The notes: generated by a model not told the origin, from the sequence alone. DNA of 64,000 bases from an uncultured Oscillospiraceae bacterium (GCA_934655875.1 CAKUHB010000011.1:1-64000); one strand, 5' to 3'; counted from the first letter of the stretch, positions 43,066 to 51,871 are shown. Numbers and translations: made by a program.

Positions 43066-44949
43066 ATGAAAAAAATGATCGCTCTTTTGCTGGCGCTGGT
43101 CATGGTTTTCTCCCTGGTTGCATGCAGCAGCTCCGCTCCCGCTGCCGATACCTCCACGGACACGACCACCAATGACACCGCCGCGACCCCCGCTGACACC
43201 GCTGCTGACACGACCGGCACCGGTGCAAGCGAAATCAACGTCTGCCTGGCTTCCGAGCCTGACACCGTTGACCCGGCTCTGAACTCCTCCGTTGACGGCG
43301 CTACGATGCTGGCACACCTGTTCTCCGGCCTTGCCAAGTGGGCACAGGACGAGAACGGCAACCTGGAGATCGTTGCTGACGCAGCGACCGAGCTGCCCGA
43401 GGGCGTCGTCAATGAGGACGGCACCGTCACCTACACCTACACGCTGCGCGACGGTCTTGTCTGGTCCGACGGCCAGCCCGTCACGGCCGGCGACTTCGCG
43501 TTCGCATGGCAGCGCGCCGCTTCCACCGAGCTGGCAGCCGACTACGGCTACATGTTCGAGGTCGTTGACGGCTACAGCGACATCTGGGCCACCGACGACG
43601 ACGGCAACTACCTGAACCCCGACGCCAAGCTGAACGTTGTCGCAGTCGACGACAAGACCCTTGAGGTCACCACTGCCAACTACGTTGCATACTGGAATGA
43701 GCTGCTCGCCTTCCCGACCTACTTCCCGGTCCGTGAGGATGTCGTCTCCAACGACGCATGGGCGACCGATCCCTCCACCTACGTCTGCAACGGCCCGTAC
43801 ACCATGGAGTCCTGGGAGCACAACAGCGTTATCACGCTGGCCAAGAACCCCAACTTCTATGACGCCGCCGAGATCACCATGGACAAGATCAACTTCTATC
43901 TGTCCGACGATGCCAACAACATGCTCTCCAACTTCAAGAACGGCAGCTGGCAGCTCATCGACGATGTGCCCACCAACGAGATCGCCGCTCTGAAGTCTGA
44001 ATATCCCGACGAGTTCGTGATCGCCGGCCAGATCGGCACCTACTACGTCTGCTGGAACATCAACGAGGACATTCTCCCCGCTTCCTCCACGCTGACCGGC
44101 GACGAGGCTGAGCAGGCCAAGGCCGAGATCCGCAGCGCCATCGCTCTGCTGTTCGACCGCAACTACATCGTCGAGGAGATCGGTCAGGCCGGTCAGGTTC
44201 CGGCTTCCTCCTTCGTCGCTATGGGCATGACCAACCCCGACGGCACGCAGTTCTATCAGACCGCCGGCGACAGCAGCGACTACTACGGCTACTATGACGT
44301 TTCCACCGACGCTTACGAGTCCAACTTTGAATCCGCCGTCGAGACTCTGAAGAAGTACTACACCTATGACGAGTCCACCGGTATGTTCACCGACTTCCCG
44401 ACCCTGACCTACCTGTACAACACCTCCGAAGGCCACAAGGCGATCGGCGAGTACCTGCAGTCCGCTCTGGCAGCTGTCGGCATCACCATGAACCTTGAGA
44501 ACCAGGAATGGGCGACCTTCCTGAACACGCGTAAGGCCGGCGATTACTCCATCGCCCGTAACGGCTGGCTGGCCGACTACAATGACCCGATCTGCTTCCT
44601 TGACATGTGGGTCACGAACTCCGGCAACAACGACGTCCAGTTCGGCAGAGGTGCTGCTGCTGACGCCAAGATCTACTCGATCGACCTGACGCCGTACGGC
44701 TATGACACCAAGGTCGAGAACGGCACGTGGGCAGAGACCTATGACGTTCTGATCTCCGCGATCAAGACCTGCACCGACCCGGAAGCCCGCTATGAAATGA
44801 TGCACACCGCAGAGGATATGCTGATGAGCACCGGCTGCATCGTCCCGCTGTACTTCTACACGGACATCTACATGCTCTCCAGCAACGTCAGCGGCTTCTT
44901 CTCCAACCCGCTCGGCTACAAGTACTTCATGTACTGCACCATCGCCTGA
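43066..44949 (+). CDS. oppA: Oligopeptide-binding lipoprotein (OppA/DppA type)
   Basis: 627 residues from the ATG at 43066; the ATG at 43054 is too close to GAAAGG to be the start. A lipoprotein signal peptide ends at LVACSSS (Cys20), followed by a flexible Ala/Thr/Asp linker to about residue 52. The solute-binding domain (SBP_bac_5) begins INVCLASEPDTVDPALNSS and ends near YKYFMYC. Codon use is much more strongly biased than in neighbours (CTG, GGC, AAC, GAC, AAG almost only), which indicates very high expression. It delivers peptides to the OppB/C channel. Confidence 0.93.
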   Translation: MKKMIALLLALVMVFSLVACSSSAPAADTSTDTTTNDTAATPADTAADTTGTGASEINVCLASEPDTVDPALNSSVDGATMLAHLFSGLAKWAQDENGNLEIVADAATELPEGVVNEDGTVTYTYTLRDGLVWSDGQPVTAGDFAFAWQRAASTELAADYGYMFEVVDGYSDIWATDDDGNYLNPDAKLNVVAVDDKTLEVTTANYVAYWNELLAFPTYFPVREDVVSNDAWATDPSTYVCNGPYTMESWEHNSVITLAKNPNFYDAAEITMDKINFYLSDDANNMLSNFKNGSWQLIDDVPTNEIAALKSEYPDEFVIAGQIGTYYVCWNINEDILPASSTLTGDEAEQAKAEIRSAIALLFDRNYIVEEIGQAGQVPASSFVAMGMTNPDGTQFYQTAGDSSDYYGYYDVSTDAYESNFESAVETLKKYYTYDESTGMFTDFPTLTYLYNTSEGHKAIGEYLQSALAAVGITMNLENQEWATFLNTRKAGDYSIARNGWLADYNDPICFLDMWVTNSGNNDVQFGRGAAADAKIYSIDLTPYGYDTKVENGTWAETYDVLISAIKTCTDPEARYEMMHTAEDMLMSTGCIVPLYFYTDIYMLSSNVSGFFSNPLGYKYFMYCTIA

Positions 44950-44963
44950 TTGCTTTTGCAAAC

Positions 44964-44991
44964 CGCCCCTGCTCCGGCAGGGGCGATTTTT
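44964..44991 (+). terminator. Terminator of the opp operon
   Basis: CGCCCCTGC/GCAGGGGCG stem with a TCCG loop and a T-run. Confidence 0.88.
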
Positions 44992-45046
44992 GCTGTTTTG
45001 GCCAGTTTTCCGGCACCTTTTTGCCGAAAAATCGTGCAGGCGGATC

Positions 45047-45075
45047 TTGCATTTTTCCGGCTCGCATGCTATAGT
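45047..45075 (+). promoter_or_regulatory. Promoter of the DUF6110/metal ATPase operon
   Basis: TTGCAT (45047-45052) and TATAGT (45070-45075), 17-bp spacer. The -10 and everything after it for 71 bp are repeated downstream; the second -10 (45141-45146) has only TCTAAC at the -35 position, so the second promoter should be weak. Confidence 0.65.
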
Positions 45076-45107
45076 GTATCAGCGGAATTGATAGACGCCC
45101 GGCATAT

Positions 45108-45123
45108 GTTAGTCGCGTCTAAC
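45108..45123 (+). promoter_or_regulatory. Putative DtxR/MntR-type operator, copy 1
   Basis: The dyad GTTAG-TCGCGT-CTAAC has TTAG and CTAA half-sites six bases apart, as in DtxR-family metal regulator boxes. It lies about 33 bp downstream of the -10. Confidence 0.4.
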
Positions 45124-45178
45124 TTTTCCCGCTCGCATGCTATAGTGTATCAGCGGAATTGATAGACGCCCGGCATAT

Positions 45179-45194
45179 GTTAGTCGCGTCTAAC
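45179..45194 (+). promoter_or_regulatory. Putative DtxR/MntR-type operator, copy 2
   Basis: Identical dyad 71 bp after copy 1, created by the tandem duplication. Confidence 0.4.
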
Positions 45195-45250
45195 TTTTCC
45201 CGCGGACGCAGATTTACAGTTTATGAAACTATTACGTAGGAGGATTTCTT

Positions 45251-45508
45251 ATGAAACATCTTGGTTTATTTGCAGCAGGCGTTCTGTTCGGCACCGCGGG
45301 TCTCAAGATTCTCAGCAGCAAGGAAGCAAAGACGGTCTACGCGCACACCACCGCAGCCGTTCTGCGCGCCAAGGACTGCGTCATGCACACCGTGACGAAC
45401 ATCCGCGAGGGCGCTGACGACATCTACGCCGACGCCAAGGCCATCAACGACCGCCGCGCCGAAGAGACCGCGCCCGAAGTCATCGAGGACGCCGCAGACG
45501 CCGAGTAA
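45251..45508 (+). CDS. DUF6110 family small protein
   Basis: 85 residues with AGGAGGATTTCTT before the ATG. A short hydrophobic N-terminus (LGLFAAGVLFGTAGLKIL) is followed by SKEAKTVYAHTTAAVLRAKDCVMHTVTNIREGADDIYADAKAIN, the family core, and an acidic tail. DUF6110 proteins are commonly encoded just before metal P-type ATPases, as here, and may act as a membrane accessory or metal handler; there is no proven function. Confidence 0.82.
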   Translation: MKHLGLFAAGVLFGTAGLKILSSKEAKTVYAHTTAAVLRAKDCVMHTVTNIREGADDIYADAKAINDRRAEETAPEVIEDAADAE

Positions 45509-45528
45509 GGCCCAGTTCCAGCTCACCC

Positions 45529-45555
45529 GAAGAGCCGCGCGTCCCGCGGCTCTTC
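45529..45555 (+). terminator. Hairpin between DUF6110 and ATPase genes
   Basis: The 11-bp perfect stem GAAGAGCCGCG/CGCGGCTCTTC has a weak T-tail (TTGCATT). It may let only part of the transcripts reach the ATPase gene. Confidence 0.5.
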
Positions 45556-45582
45556 TTGCATTCGGAGGTTCACAGGTTCAAT

Positions 45583-47682
45583 ATGAAATGCAAAATCCTG
45601 CATGAGACCCGCGGGCGCATGCGCGTGCATCTTTGCTGTAGGAGCATGTCGCTGCGCGAAGCGGATATTCTCGAATACTATCTCAAAAACGTCTCCGGCG
45701 TCGCGTCGGTCAAGGTCTTTGACCGCACGCAGGACGCCGTTGTCACCTATGACGCTGACCGCGCCGCCGTCGTTCAGGCGCTGGCCGCGTTCCGCTTCAC
45801 CTCGGAAGCGGCGCTCGCCCTCCTGCCGGAGCATACCTCCCGCGCGCTGAACCGCGAGTATGAGGACAAGCTGGTCTTCACGGTTGCCCGCCGCGCGTTC
45901 TCGAAGCTGTTTCTGCCGCTGCCGGTCCGGTCGGCCATTGCGCTCGTCCGGTCGGTCAAGTACATCCGCGAGGGGTTGACCGCGCTGCTGCACGGCAAGC
46001 TGTCTGTCGCCGTGCTGGATGCGACGGCCGTGACCGTCTCGATGGTGCGCGGCGACTTCAATACCGCGGGCTCCGTCATGTTCATGCTGCGGCTCGGCGA
46101 AATTCTGGAGGAGTGGACACACAAGAAGTCCGTCGCCGATCTGGCTGGCGCGATGGCGCTGAACGTCGACAAGGTGTGGCTCCAGTCCGGCGAGACCGAG
46201 CTGCTCGTCCCCATCGGCGACGTCAAGCCCGGCGACCGTATGATCGTGCGCACCGGCAATCTCATCCCGCTCGACGGCAAGGTCGTCTCCGGCGAAGCGA
46301 CCGTCAATCAGGCTTCGATCACCGGCGAATCCATGCCGGTGCCCAAGCACGCGGGCAGCTATGTCTACGCCGGAACCGTCGCCGAAGAGGGCGAATGCGT
46401 CGTGTGCGTGGAAAAGGCGCTTGGCAGCGGCCGGTATGACCGGATCGTCCACATGATCGAAGAATCCGAAAAGCTCAAATCCACCGCCGAGGACAAGGCC
46501 GCGCGCCTGGCCGACCGGCTCGTTCCCTATACGCTGGGCGGGACAGCGCTGACGTACCTGCTCACGCGCAACGTCACGAAGATGCTGGCCGTGCTGATGG
46601 TCGACTTCTCGTGCGCGCTCAAGCTCGCCATGCCCATTGCGGTGCTCTCCGCCATGCGCGAGAGCAGCAGTCATCATATTTCCGTCAAGGGCGGCCGCTT
46701 CCTTGAAGCTGTCTCCAAGGCCGACACGGTCGTCTTTGACAAGACCGGCACGCTGACCTACGCCATGCCGAAGGTCGCGGAGATCGTCACCTTTGACGGC
46801 TATCAGGAGCCCGACATGCTGCGTCTGGCCGCCTGTCTGGAGGAGCATTATCCGCACTCCATGGCCAACGCCGTCGTGGAGGAAGCCAAGCAGCGCGGGC
46901 TGTCGCACGCGGAATATCATTCGCAGGTGCAGTACGTCGTCGCGCACGGCATCTCCAGCAAGGTCAACGACAAGACTGTCCTCATCGGCAGCGCGCACTT
47001 CGTCTTTGAGGACGAGGGCTGCGTGGTGCCGGAGGGCGAGCAGGAGAAGTTCGATTCCCTGCCCGCACAGTATTCCCACCTGTATCTGTGCATCGCGGGC
47101 CGTCTGGCTGCGGTCATCTGCATCTCCGACCCGCTGCGTGCGGAAGCAAAGGACGCCATCCAGGCGCTGCACGCCTGCGGCATCAGCAAGGTCGTCATGA
47201 TGACCGGCGATAACCGCAAGACCGCCGCATCCGTGGCTGCTGAGGTCGGCGTGGATGAATATTATGCCGAGGTCCTTCCGGAGGACAAGGCCGCCTTCAT
47301 CCGTAAAGAAAAGGCCGCCGGGCGCACGGTCATCATGATCGGCGACGGCGTCAACGACTCGCCTGCCCTGTCGGAAGCGGACGCCGGCGTGGCGATCTCG
47401 ACCGGCGCGGCCATCGCGCGGGAGATCGCCGATATCACCATCGCATCCGAGGATCTGTTTGAGCTGGTCACGCTCCGAAGGATCAGCGAAGCGCTGATGG
47501 ATCGTATCCACCGCAACTACCGCTTCATCGTCGGCTTCAACTTCGGTCTGATCGTGCTCGGCGTGGCTGGCATCCTGCCGCCGACCACCTCGGCGCTGCT
47601 GCACAACACGTCCACGCTTGCGATCAGTCTCAAGAGCATGACGAACCTCCTCCACGAGGAGCCGGAGACAAATCACGACTGA
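45583..47682 (+). CDS. P1B-type heavy-metal translocating ATPase with an SCAL membrane motif
   Basis: 699 residues from the ATG at 45583. The first 75 residues have an HMA-like fold but lack a CxxC metal site (RVHLCCRSMSLREADILEYYL). The actuator domain holds TGESMPVPK. The metal-binding helix reads DFSCALKLAMP (Ser343, Cys344) instead of CPC. The phosphorylation site is DKTGTL (Asp386), followed by a shortened HP-like motif (YPHSMANAV), TGDNRKTAA and GDGVNDSPAL. The sequence belongs to the group of bacterial ATPases whose metal is uncertain (iron, manganese, cobalt or zinc). DtxR-like boxes upstream would fit iron or manganese. It probably exports the ion. Confidence 0.88.
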   Translation: MKCKILHETRGRMRVHLCCRSMSLREADILEYYLKNVSGVASVKVFDRTQDAVVTYDADRAAVVQALAAFRFTSEAALALLPEHTSRALNREYEDKLVFTVARRAFSKLFLPLPVRSAIALVRSVKYIREGLTALLHGKLSVAVLDATAVTVSMVRGDFNTAGSVMFMLRLGEILEEWTHKKSVADLAGAMALNVDKVWLQSGETELLVPIGDVKPGDRMIVRTGNLIPLDGKVVSGEATVNQASITGESMPVPKHAGSYVYAGTVAEEGECVVCVEKALGSGRYDRIVHMIEESEKLKSTAEDKAARLADRLVPYTLGGTALTYLLTRNVTKMLAVLMVDFSCALKLAMPIAVLSAMRESSSHHISVKGGRFLEAVSKADTVVFDKTGTLTYAMPKVAEIVTFDGYQEPDMLRLAACLEEHYPHSMANAVVEEAKQRGLSHAEYHSQVQYVVAHGISSKVNDKTVLIGSAHFVFEDEGCVVPEGEQEKFDSLPAQYSHLYLCIAGRLAAVICISDPLRAEAKDAIQALHACGISKVVMMTGDNRKTAASVAAEVGVDEYYAEVLPEDKAAFIRKEKAAGRTVIMIGDGVNDSPALSEADAGVAISTGAAIAREIADITIASEDLFELVTLRRISEALMDRIHRNYRFIVGFNFGLIVLGVAGILPPTTSALLHNTSTLAISLKSMTNLLHEEPETNHD

Positions 47683-47691
47683 CATATCGTA

Positions 47692-47721
47692 AACCCGCCC
47701 GGACAGCTGTCCGGGCGGGTT
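47692..47721 (+). terminator. Terminator of the metal ATPase operon
   Basis: 14-bp perfect stem AACCCGCCCGGACA/TGTCCGGGCGGGTT followed by GCTTTG. Confidence 0.8.
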
Positions 47722-47756
47722 GCTTTGCTGTATGAACTTCAAGCATTTCTGCAAAC

Positions 47757-47787
47757 TGCCCCCGGCATGCGGTGCATGCCGGGGGCA
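47757..47787 (-). terminator. Probable terminator of the Tim44-like gene
   Basis: 14-bp perfect stem TGCCCCCGGCATGC/GCATGCCGGGGGCA. It lies just after the minus-strand stop at 47813; the T-run is poor. Confidence 0.55.
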
Positions 47788-47812
47788 TCGTTTCGTCTTT
47801 TGGCGGTCCAGC

Positions 47813-48748
47813 TTATCCTCTGGTCTCCTGCGAGATCGCGCGGATGGCGTTGAGCGCGAAGCCGTGCTCTTCGAGCGTGATGACGCTGCCGCAGTACGGG
47901 CACTTGGCGCTGGCGTTGATCTCGACGGGCGCGCCGCAGTTCGGGCAGTTGACGGTCTGCATCGTCTTGCCCTTTTCCGTCTTCGTGCCGGTCGGGCGGA
48001 CAAGATCCCATTCGTAGACCATAAACTTCTCCTTGTCCTTGCTGCCGGAGATGAGCTTGCCGGTCGCGTCGTCAAGCGTATAGTCGACAATGCGCGTGTT
48101 GAGCCGGGCGACGAGCACGTCGTTGCCGCCCTCCTGGCACCAGCCGCGGAAGCTGACACCGAGGACCGCGATGCGCTCGATATAATTGGTCTGGCCCTGC
48201 TGCTTCTTGCGCTGGAGCTGATTGTCCATCTGCGTATAGAAGGCGTCGGTGCAGTACGGCCGGATCGCCGAAATGTCCTTCTTCTGCCAGCCATCCTGCA
48301 TCTGTACGTAGAGGTTCGAGAGCTTCGAGGTCAGCTCGGTCTCATCGAAGGCTTCATCCAGCTGCCGGTAGTCGGCAATCGGCTTCAGCTTGCGGTTTGC
48401 AGCTGCCGACCAGCTGACGCCGCCGTTCTTTCCGGCCCTTCCGCCCTTGGTACCCTTCCTGGAGGGCTTAAACATCACGTAGGCGATGATCAGCACGATC
48501 AGAATGATGACCGACACTGTGTTGAAGTCACCCCCGGAGGAATCGGAATCATAATAGTAATCATCGCCGGACGAGCTCCAGTCGGAGGAGCTGTCCCAGC
48601 TGGAATCCGAGCTGCCCCAGTCAGAGCTGCCGTAATCGGAGTCACCGGAAAAATCGCCAAAATCCGCGCCTGCCGCGATCGCCGCAGCCAGCACGATACA
48701 GATACACAGCGCCAGCGCGAGCAGGCGCCGCAAAGCCGTCTTGTTCAT
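47813..48748 (-). CDS. Tim44-like domain membrane protein with a zinc ribbon
   Basis: 311 residues from the ATG at 48746-48748. An N-terminal signal-type hydrophobic segment (ALRRLLALALCICIVLAAAIAAGA) is followed by a Ser/Asp/Gly-rich stretch (about 28-75; SSDWGSSDSSWDSSSDWSSSG), a membrane helix (VSVIILIVLIIAYVMF), a basic linker, a Tim44-like domain (about 120-255) and a C-terminal zinc ribbon CPNCGAPVEINASAKCPYCG. Related proteins are widespread in Clostridia but their role is unknown. It stands alone, followed by a hairpin terminator. Confidence 0.75.
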   Translation of the reverse strand: MNKTALRRLLALALCICIVLAAAIAAGADFGDFSGDSDYGSSDWGSSDSSWDSSSDWSSSGDDYYYDSDSSGGDFNTVSVIILIVLIIAYVMFKPSRKGTKGGRAGKNGGVSWSAAANRKLKPIADYRQLDEAFDETELTSKLSNLYVQMQDGWQKKDISAIRPYCTDAFYTQMDNQLQRKKQQGQTNYIERIAVLGVSFRGWCQEGGNDVLVARLNTRIVDYTLDDATGKLISGSKDKEKFMVYEWDLVRPTGTKTEKGKTMQTVNCPNCGAPVEINASAKCPYCGSVITLEEHGFALNAIRAISQETRG

Positions 48749-48819
48749 CGGGAATACCCCTTTCTTCTCTTTTTTATCAGTATAGCATCCAACCCTGCCC
48801 GCTGGCAAGCAAAATTACA

Positions 48820-48845
48820 GCCCGGCGGAAAATCTTCCGCCGGGC
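48820..48845 (-). terminator. Terminator of the tryptophan ABC operon
   Basis: 11-bp stem GCCCGGCGGAA/TTCCGCCGGGC. On the minus strand it is followed by TGTAATTTTGC. Confidence 0.7.
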
Positions 48846-48861
48846 ATAAAATTTGCAATTT

Positions 48862-49647
48862 TCAGGACAGGAGCATTCTGTCGTTGTCCAGCGCTTCGCC
48901 GGCGCCGGTTTTGAAGAGTTCGAGCAGGTCGCTGACGTCCATGTGCGCGCGCTCCTCGCCGCTGACGTCCAGAAGGATCCGGCCATTGTTCATCATCAGC
49001 GTCCGGTTGCCAAGCGCGAGCGCGGCGCGCATGTTGTGCGTCACCATCAGGCAGGTCAGCTTCTGCTCGGCTGCGATGCGCGTGGTCATGGCAAGAATTT
49101 TCTCCGCCGCACCGGGGTCGAGCGCTGCGGTATGCTCGTCGAGCAGCAGGAGCTTCGGCTTGGCGATCGTCGCCATCAGAAGTGTCAGCGCCTGCCGCTG
49201 GCCGCCGGACAAAAGTCCCACCGGCTGCCGCAGGCGATCCTCCAGGCCCATGTCCAGCTCGCGCAGCTGCGCGCGGAAGCATTCGCGATCCCGGCGGCTG
49301 ATCCGTCCCAGCCAGCCGCCGCGGCCGGCGGCCAGCGCCAGATTTTCCTCGATCGTCATGCCCGGCGCGCTGCCGCTCATCGGATCCTGAAACAGCCTGC
49401 CGATGACCTTGGCCCGCCGGAACTCCGGCAGGAACGTCACGTCCTGCCCGTCCAGCAGAATTTCGCCGCTGTCTGTCAGGAAGCTGCCGCTGATGGCGCC
49501 GAACAGCGTGGATTTCCCCGCGCCGTTCGCGCCGATGATCGTGATAAAATCGCCGTCCGGCACGCTGAGCGACAGCTCGTGCAGGGCGCATTTCTCGTTG
49601 ACCGTTCCGGGATTGAAGGTCTTGGAGATTTTTTTCAGCTCCAGCAT
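48862..49647 (-). CDS. ABC transporter ATP-binding protein (TrpZ-like)
   Basis: 261 residues. Walker A GANGAGKSTLFGAISG, signature LLSGGQRQALTLLMAT, Walker B LLLLDEHTAALDPG. The Walker B sequence DEHTAALDPG is characteristic of the TrpXYZ-like/ABC_sub_bind importer ATPases. It is the last gene of a three-gene operon that starts with a binding lipoprotein and a permease. The upstream T-box reads a Trp codon, so the substrate is most likely tryptophan or a precursor. Confidence 0.88.
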   Translation of the reverse strand: MLELKKISKTFNPGTVNEKCALHELSLSVPDGDFITIIGANGAGKSTLFGAISGSFLTDSGEILLDGQDVTFLPEFRRAKVIGRLFQDPMSGSAPGMTIEENLALAAGRGGWLGRISRRDRECFRAQLRELDMGLEDRLRQPVGLLSGGQRQALTLLMATIAKPKLLLLDEHTAALDPGAAEKILAMTTRIAAEQKLTCLMVTHNMRAALALGNRTLMMNNGRILLDVSGEERAHMDVSDLLELFKTGAGEALDNDRMLLS

Positions 49648-49652
49648 GTGTC

Positions 49653-50573
49653 TCAGCCCGCCTTTCTCTGCATCCTGCGCCGGAGAACCGGCAGCTGTGT
49701 TTTGAGGTAAGGAATCGAAATCGCCAGCACCACGATGACCGCCGACACGAGCTTCAGCATAAAAGCCGGCATATCCAGCCGCAGCGCCACGGTATAGACC
49801 AGCCGGAAGATCACCGCGCCGAGAACCGCGCCCACCGCGCGCTGGAAGATCCCGCCGCGGCCAAGGACGGTACTGCCGATCAGCAGCGACGCCAGCGCAA
49901 TGGTCACCATGCCCTGCCCGATGTTAATATCCGCCGCCTTCTGGTACTGCGCGAGCAGGCAGCCAGACAGCGCCGTAAAGCTGCCCGCGATGCAAAGACC
50001 GATGGTCGTGGTCACAGCGGGGTTAATGGACGACGAACGCACCATATCAGGGTTATTGCCGGTCGCGCGGATGGCCAACCCCATGCGGGTGCGGAGGAAC
50101 AGCGTCAAAAACAGCACGATCAGCGCCACCGCCGCGAGCGCGGTCAGAAGCTTATACTGTCCGGCGAGCGCAGTCTCGGCCAGCGCCGCTTTCATAAGGG
50201 AGAAGACCGTCTGCGTCTTATTGAGACTCAGGAGCGACGCGCCGCCCATGATAGCGATATTGATGGAATACAGCGCCGTATTGACGATAATGCCGGCAAG
50301 CAGGCTGTTGACGCCCATGCGTGTCTGCAAAACGGACACGACCAGCCCCGACACCAGCCCCGCGCCCATGGCCGCGAAGATCGCCAGCACCGGATGCCCC
50401 GCCATCGCCGTAACCGCGCCGGTCACAGCGCCCAGCGTGAAGCAGCCGTCTGTAGACAGGTCGCAGACGTTCAGCATCGTATAGCTCAGATACAGCGCCA
50501 ATACCGTCACCGAGCAGATAAGCCCCAGCTCCAGCGCCGTCTGTATCAGCCCCAGAACACTCGATAGATCCAT
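49653..50573 (-). CDS. ABC transporter permease (TrpY-like)
   Basis: 306 residues with about eight membrane helices: LIQTALELGLICSVTVLALYLSYTMLNVCDLSTDG is the family N-terminus, and later LVSGLVVSVLQTRMGVNSLLAGIIVNTALYSINIAIMG and ALASLLIGSTVLG follow. It belongs to the BPD_transp_2 family used with ABC_sub_bind lipoproteins. It ends 5 nt before the ATPase start. Confidence 0.88.
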   Translation of the reverse strand: MDLSSVLGLIQTALELGLICSVTVLALYLSYTMLNVCDLSTDGCFTLGAVTGAVTAMAGHPVLAIFAAMGAGLVSGLVVSVLQTRMGVNSLLAGIIVNTALYSINIAIMGGASLLSLNKTQTVFSLMKAALAETALAGQYKLLTALAAVALIVLFLTLFLRTRMGLAIRATGNNPDMVRSSSINPAVTTTIGLCIAGSFTALSGCLLAQYQKAADINIGQGMVTIALASLLIGSTVLGRGGIFQRAVGAVLGAVIFRLVYTVALRLDMPAFMLKLVSAVIVVLAISIPYLKTQLPVLRRRMQRKAG

Positions 50574-50653
50574 GATGGTTCCTCTTTCCGCATTTTTTGA
50601 AGGCCGCCCGGAGCCGGTTCCGGCTCCGGGCGCTATATCCGTTCAGTCCTTGA

Positions 50654-51784
50654 TCAGGAGAAGCTTTCCGCCGTCGTCAGCGTGGTGATCTTGGTGCAGT
50701 ACGGCTCAAAGGCCTTGGAGATCGCGTCAAAGTCAAGCCCCAGCGCCGCGCATGTCTCGGTGTTGATGGCGGCCGTGCCGTTGTCAAAGGTTCTGACCGG
50801 GGTAGACGCGGGATCTGCGCCGTTCAGAAGGATGTCCGCGATCATATCCGCCGTTTCACGGCCAAGGTTTGCGTAGTCGACGCCGTAGCCAAGGAACGCG
50901 CCGTTCAGTGCGAAGGAATCAGCGCCGGTGTACTGCGGAATGCCCGCGTCGATGAACGTCTCATAGATGGCAAGCTCGGCCTTCATGATGGAGTTATCGG
51001 TCGGGGTAAAGACTGCGTCCACGCCGTCGGCGACCATGGCCTGTGCGGCCAGCATGACCTCGTCGGCCGTGCTGCCGGTGTGTTCGACGTATGCAATGCC
51101 GTTCTCGTCCAGATAGGCCTTGGCGCTGGCAATGGCGGCAGTCGAGGAATCCTGACCGGCGTCATAGAGCAGACCGATCTTGGATGCATCCGGGTTGGCC
51201 GCAAAGATGAGCTTCATGACGGCCGTGGTGTCCAGATAATCGGAGGTGCCGGTCACGTTGCTGCCCGGGGTCTCCAGCGACTGCACAAGACCTGCGCCGA
51301 TGGGGTCAGAAACAGCGGCAAAGACAACGGGCGTCTGGCTGTCTTCTGTGGCCGTCTGCATGCGCATGGCGACGGGAGTTGCCACGCCGACGAGAAGATC
51401 TGCGCCGTTGCTCTGGAAGTTCGCGATGATCTGCTCCATGACGGTCGCGTCCGCGTTGCAGTTATCATAATCGATCTCGAACTGCGCGCCGGTCTCTTCG
51501 CTGATCTCGGCAAGGCGCGTCTGGATGTTCTCTACGATCTGGTTGAGCGAAGCGTCGTCCACATAGTTGCAGATGCCGATGCGGAAGGTCTGCTGCTCCG
51601 GCTCCTGGCCGAGGGTCTCGTCCGCCGGCTGCGGATCGTCCGGCGCGGCGGCTTCCTGCGTGATCTGCGGTTCGGACGCGGTGTCCTCCGCAGCCTTCTG
51701 CCCGGCGGCGCAGGCCGCCGTCATCAGCAGGACGGCAAAAATCAGGACGGCTGCTGCGATTTTCTTCAGGTTCAGGTTTTTCAT
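50654..51784 (-). CDS. ABC substrate-binding lipoprotein (TrpX-like)
   Basis: 376 residues from the ATG at 51782-51784; the next codons are MKNLNLKKIAAAVLIFAVLLMTAACAAG, a lipoprotein signal with lipid-modified Cys25. An acidic, proline-rich linker follows, then the ABC_sub_bind domain (FRIGICNYVDDASLNQIVENIQTRLAE, GVATPVAMRMQ, SDPIGAGLVQSLETPGSNVTGTSDY, DNSIMKAELAIYE). It is the first gene of the operon, downstream of a T-box with a Trp specifier. Proteins of this family bind aromatic amino acids or related compounds; tryptophan is indicated by the T-box. Confidence 0.88.
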   Translation of the reverse strand: MKNLNLKKIAAAVLIFAVLLMTAACAAGQKAAEDTASEPQITQEAAAPDDPQPADETLGQEPEQQTFRIGICNYVDDASLNQIVENIQTRLAEISEETGAQFEIDYDNCNADATVMEQIIANFQSNGADLLVGVATPVAMRMQTATEDSQTPVVFAAVSDPIGAGLVQSLETPGSNVTGTSDYLDTTAVMKLIFAANPDASKIGLLYDAGQDSSTAAIASAKAYLDENGIAYVEHTGSTADEVMLAAQAMVADGVDAVFTPTDNSIMKAELAIYETFIDAGIPQYTGADSFALNGAFLGYGVDYANLGRETADMIADILLNGADPASTPVRTFDNGTAAINTETCAALGLDFDAISKAFEPYCTKITTLTTAESFS

Positions 51785-51871
51785 GATGTGTTCCTCCATT
51801 TTTGGCGTTTCGCCGTTTTATTGTTTTGGGTGGCGGATGGAGGGGCCGCTGCCGACAGCCGAATTTGGAGT

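Larger units (their letters stand above)
45061..45203 (+). repeat. Perfect 71-bp tandem duplication in the promoter region
   Basis: The sequence from 45061 recurs without a mismatch from 45132, and the match runs on to 45203. Each unit has a -10 element, a TAGACGC/GCGTCTA stem, and a dyad GTTAGTCGCGTCTAAC followed by CTTTTCCC. Confidence 0.95.

Noticed and set aside
42616..44961. 781-codon minus-strand frame opposite oppF/oppA
   Set aside because: Its valine/glycine-rich protein is the complement of the extremely biased oppA codons; no start signal.
45061..45203. Possible CRISPR or transposon end at the 71-bp repeat
   Set aside because: Only two units, directly abutting with no spacer, and located at a promoter.
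45523..48294. 923-codon minus-strand frame opposite the metal ATPase
   Set aside because: Shadow frame that spans two terminators and runs across genes on both strands.
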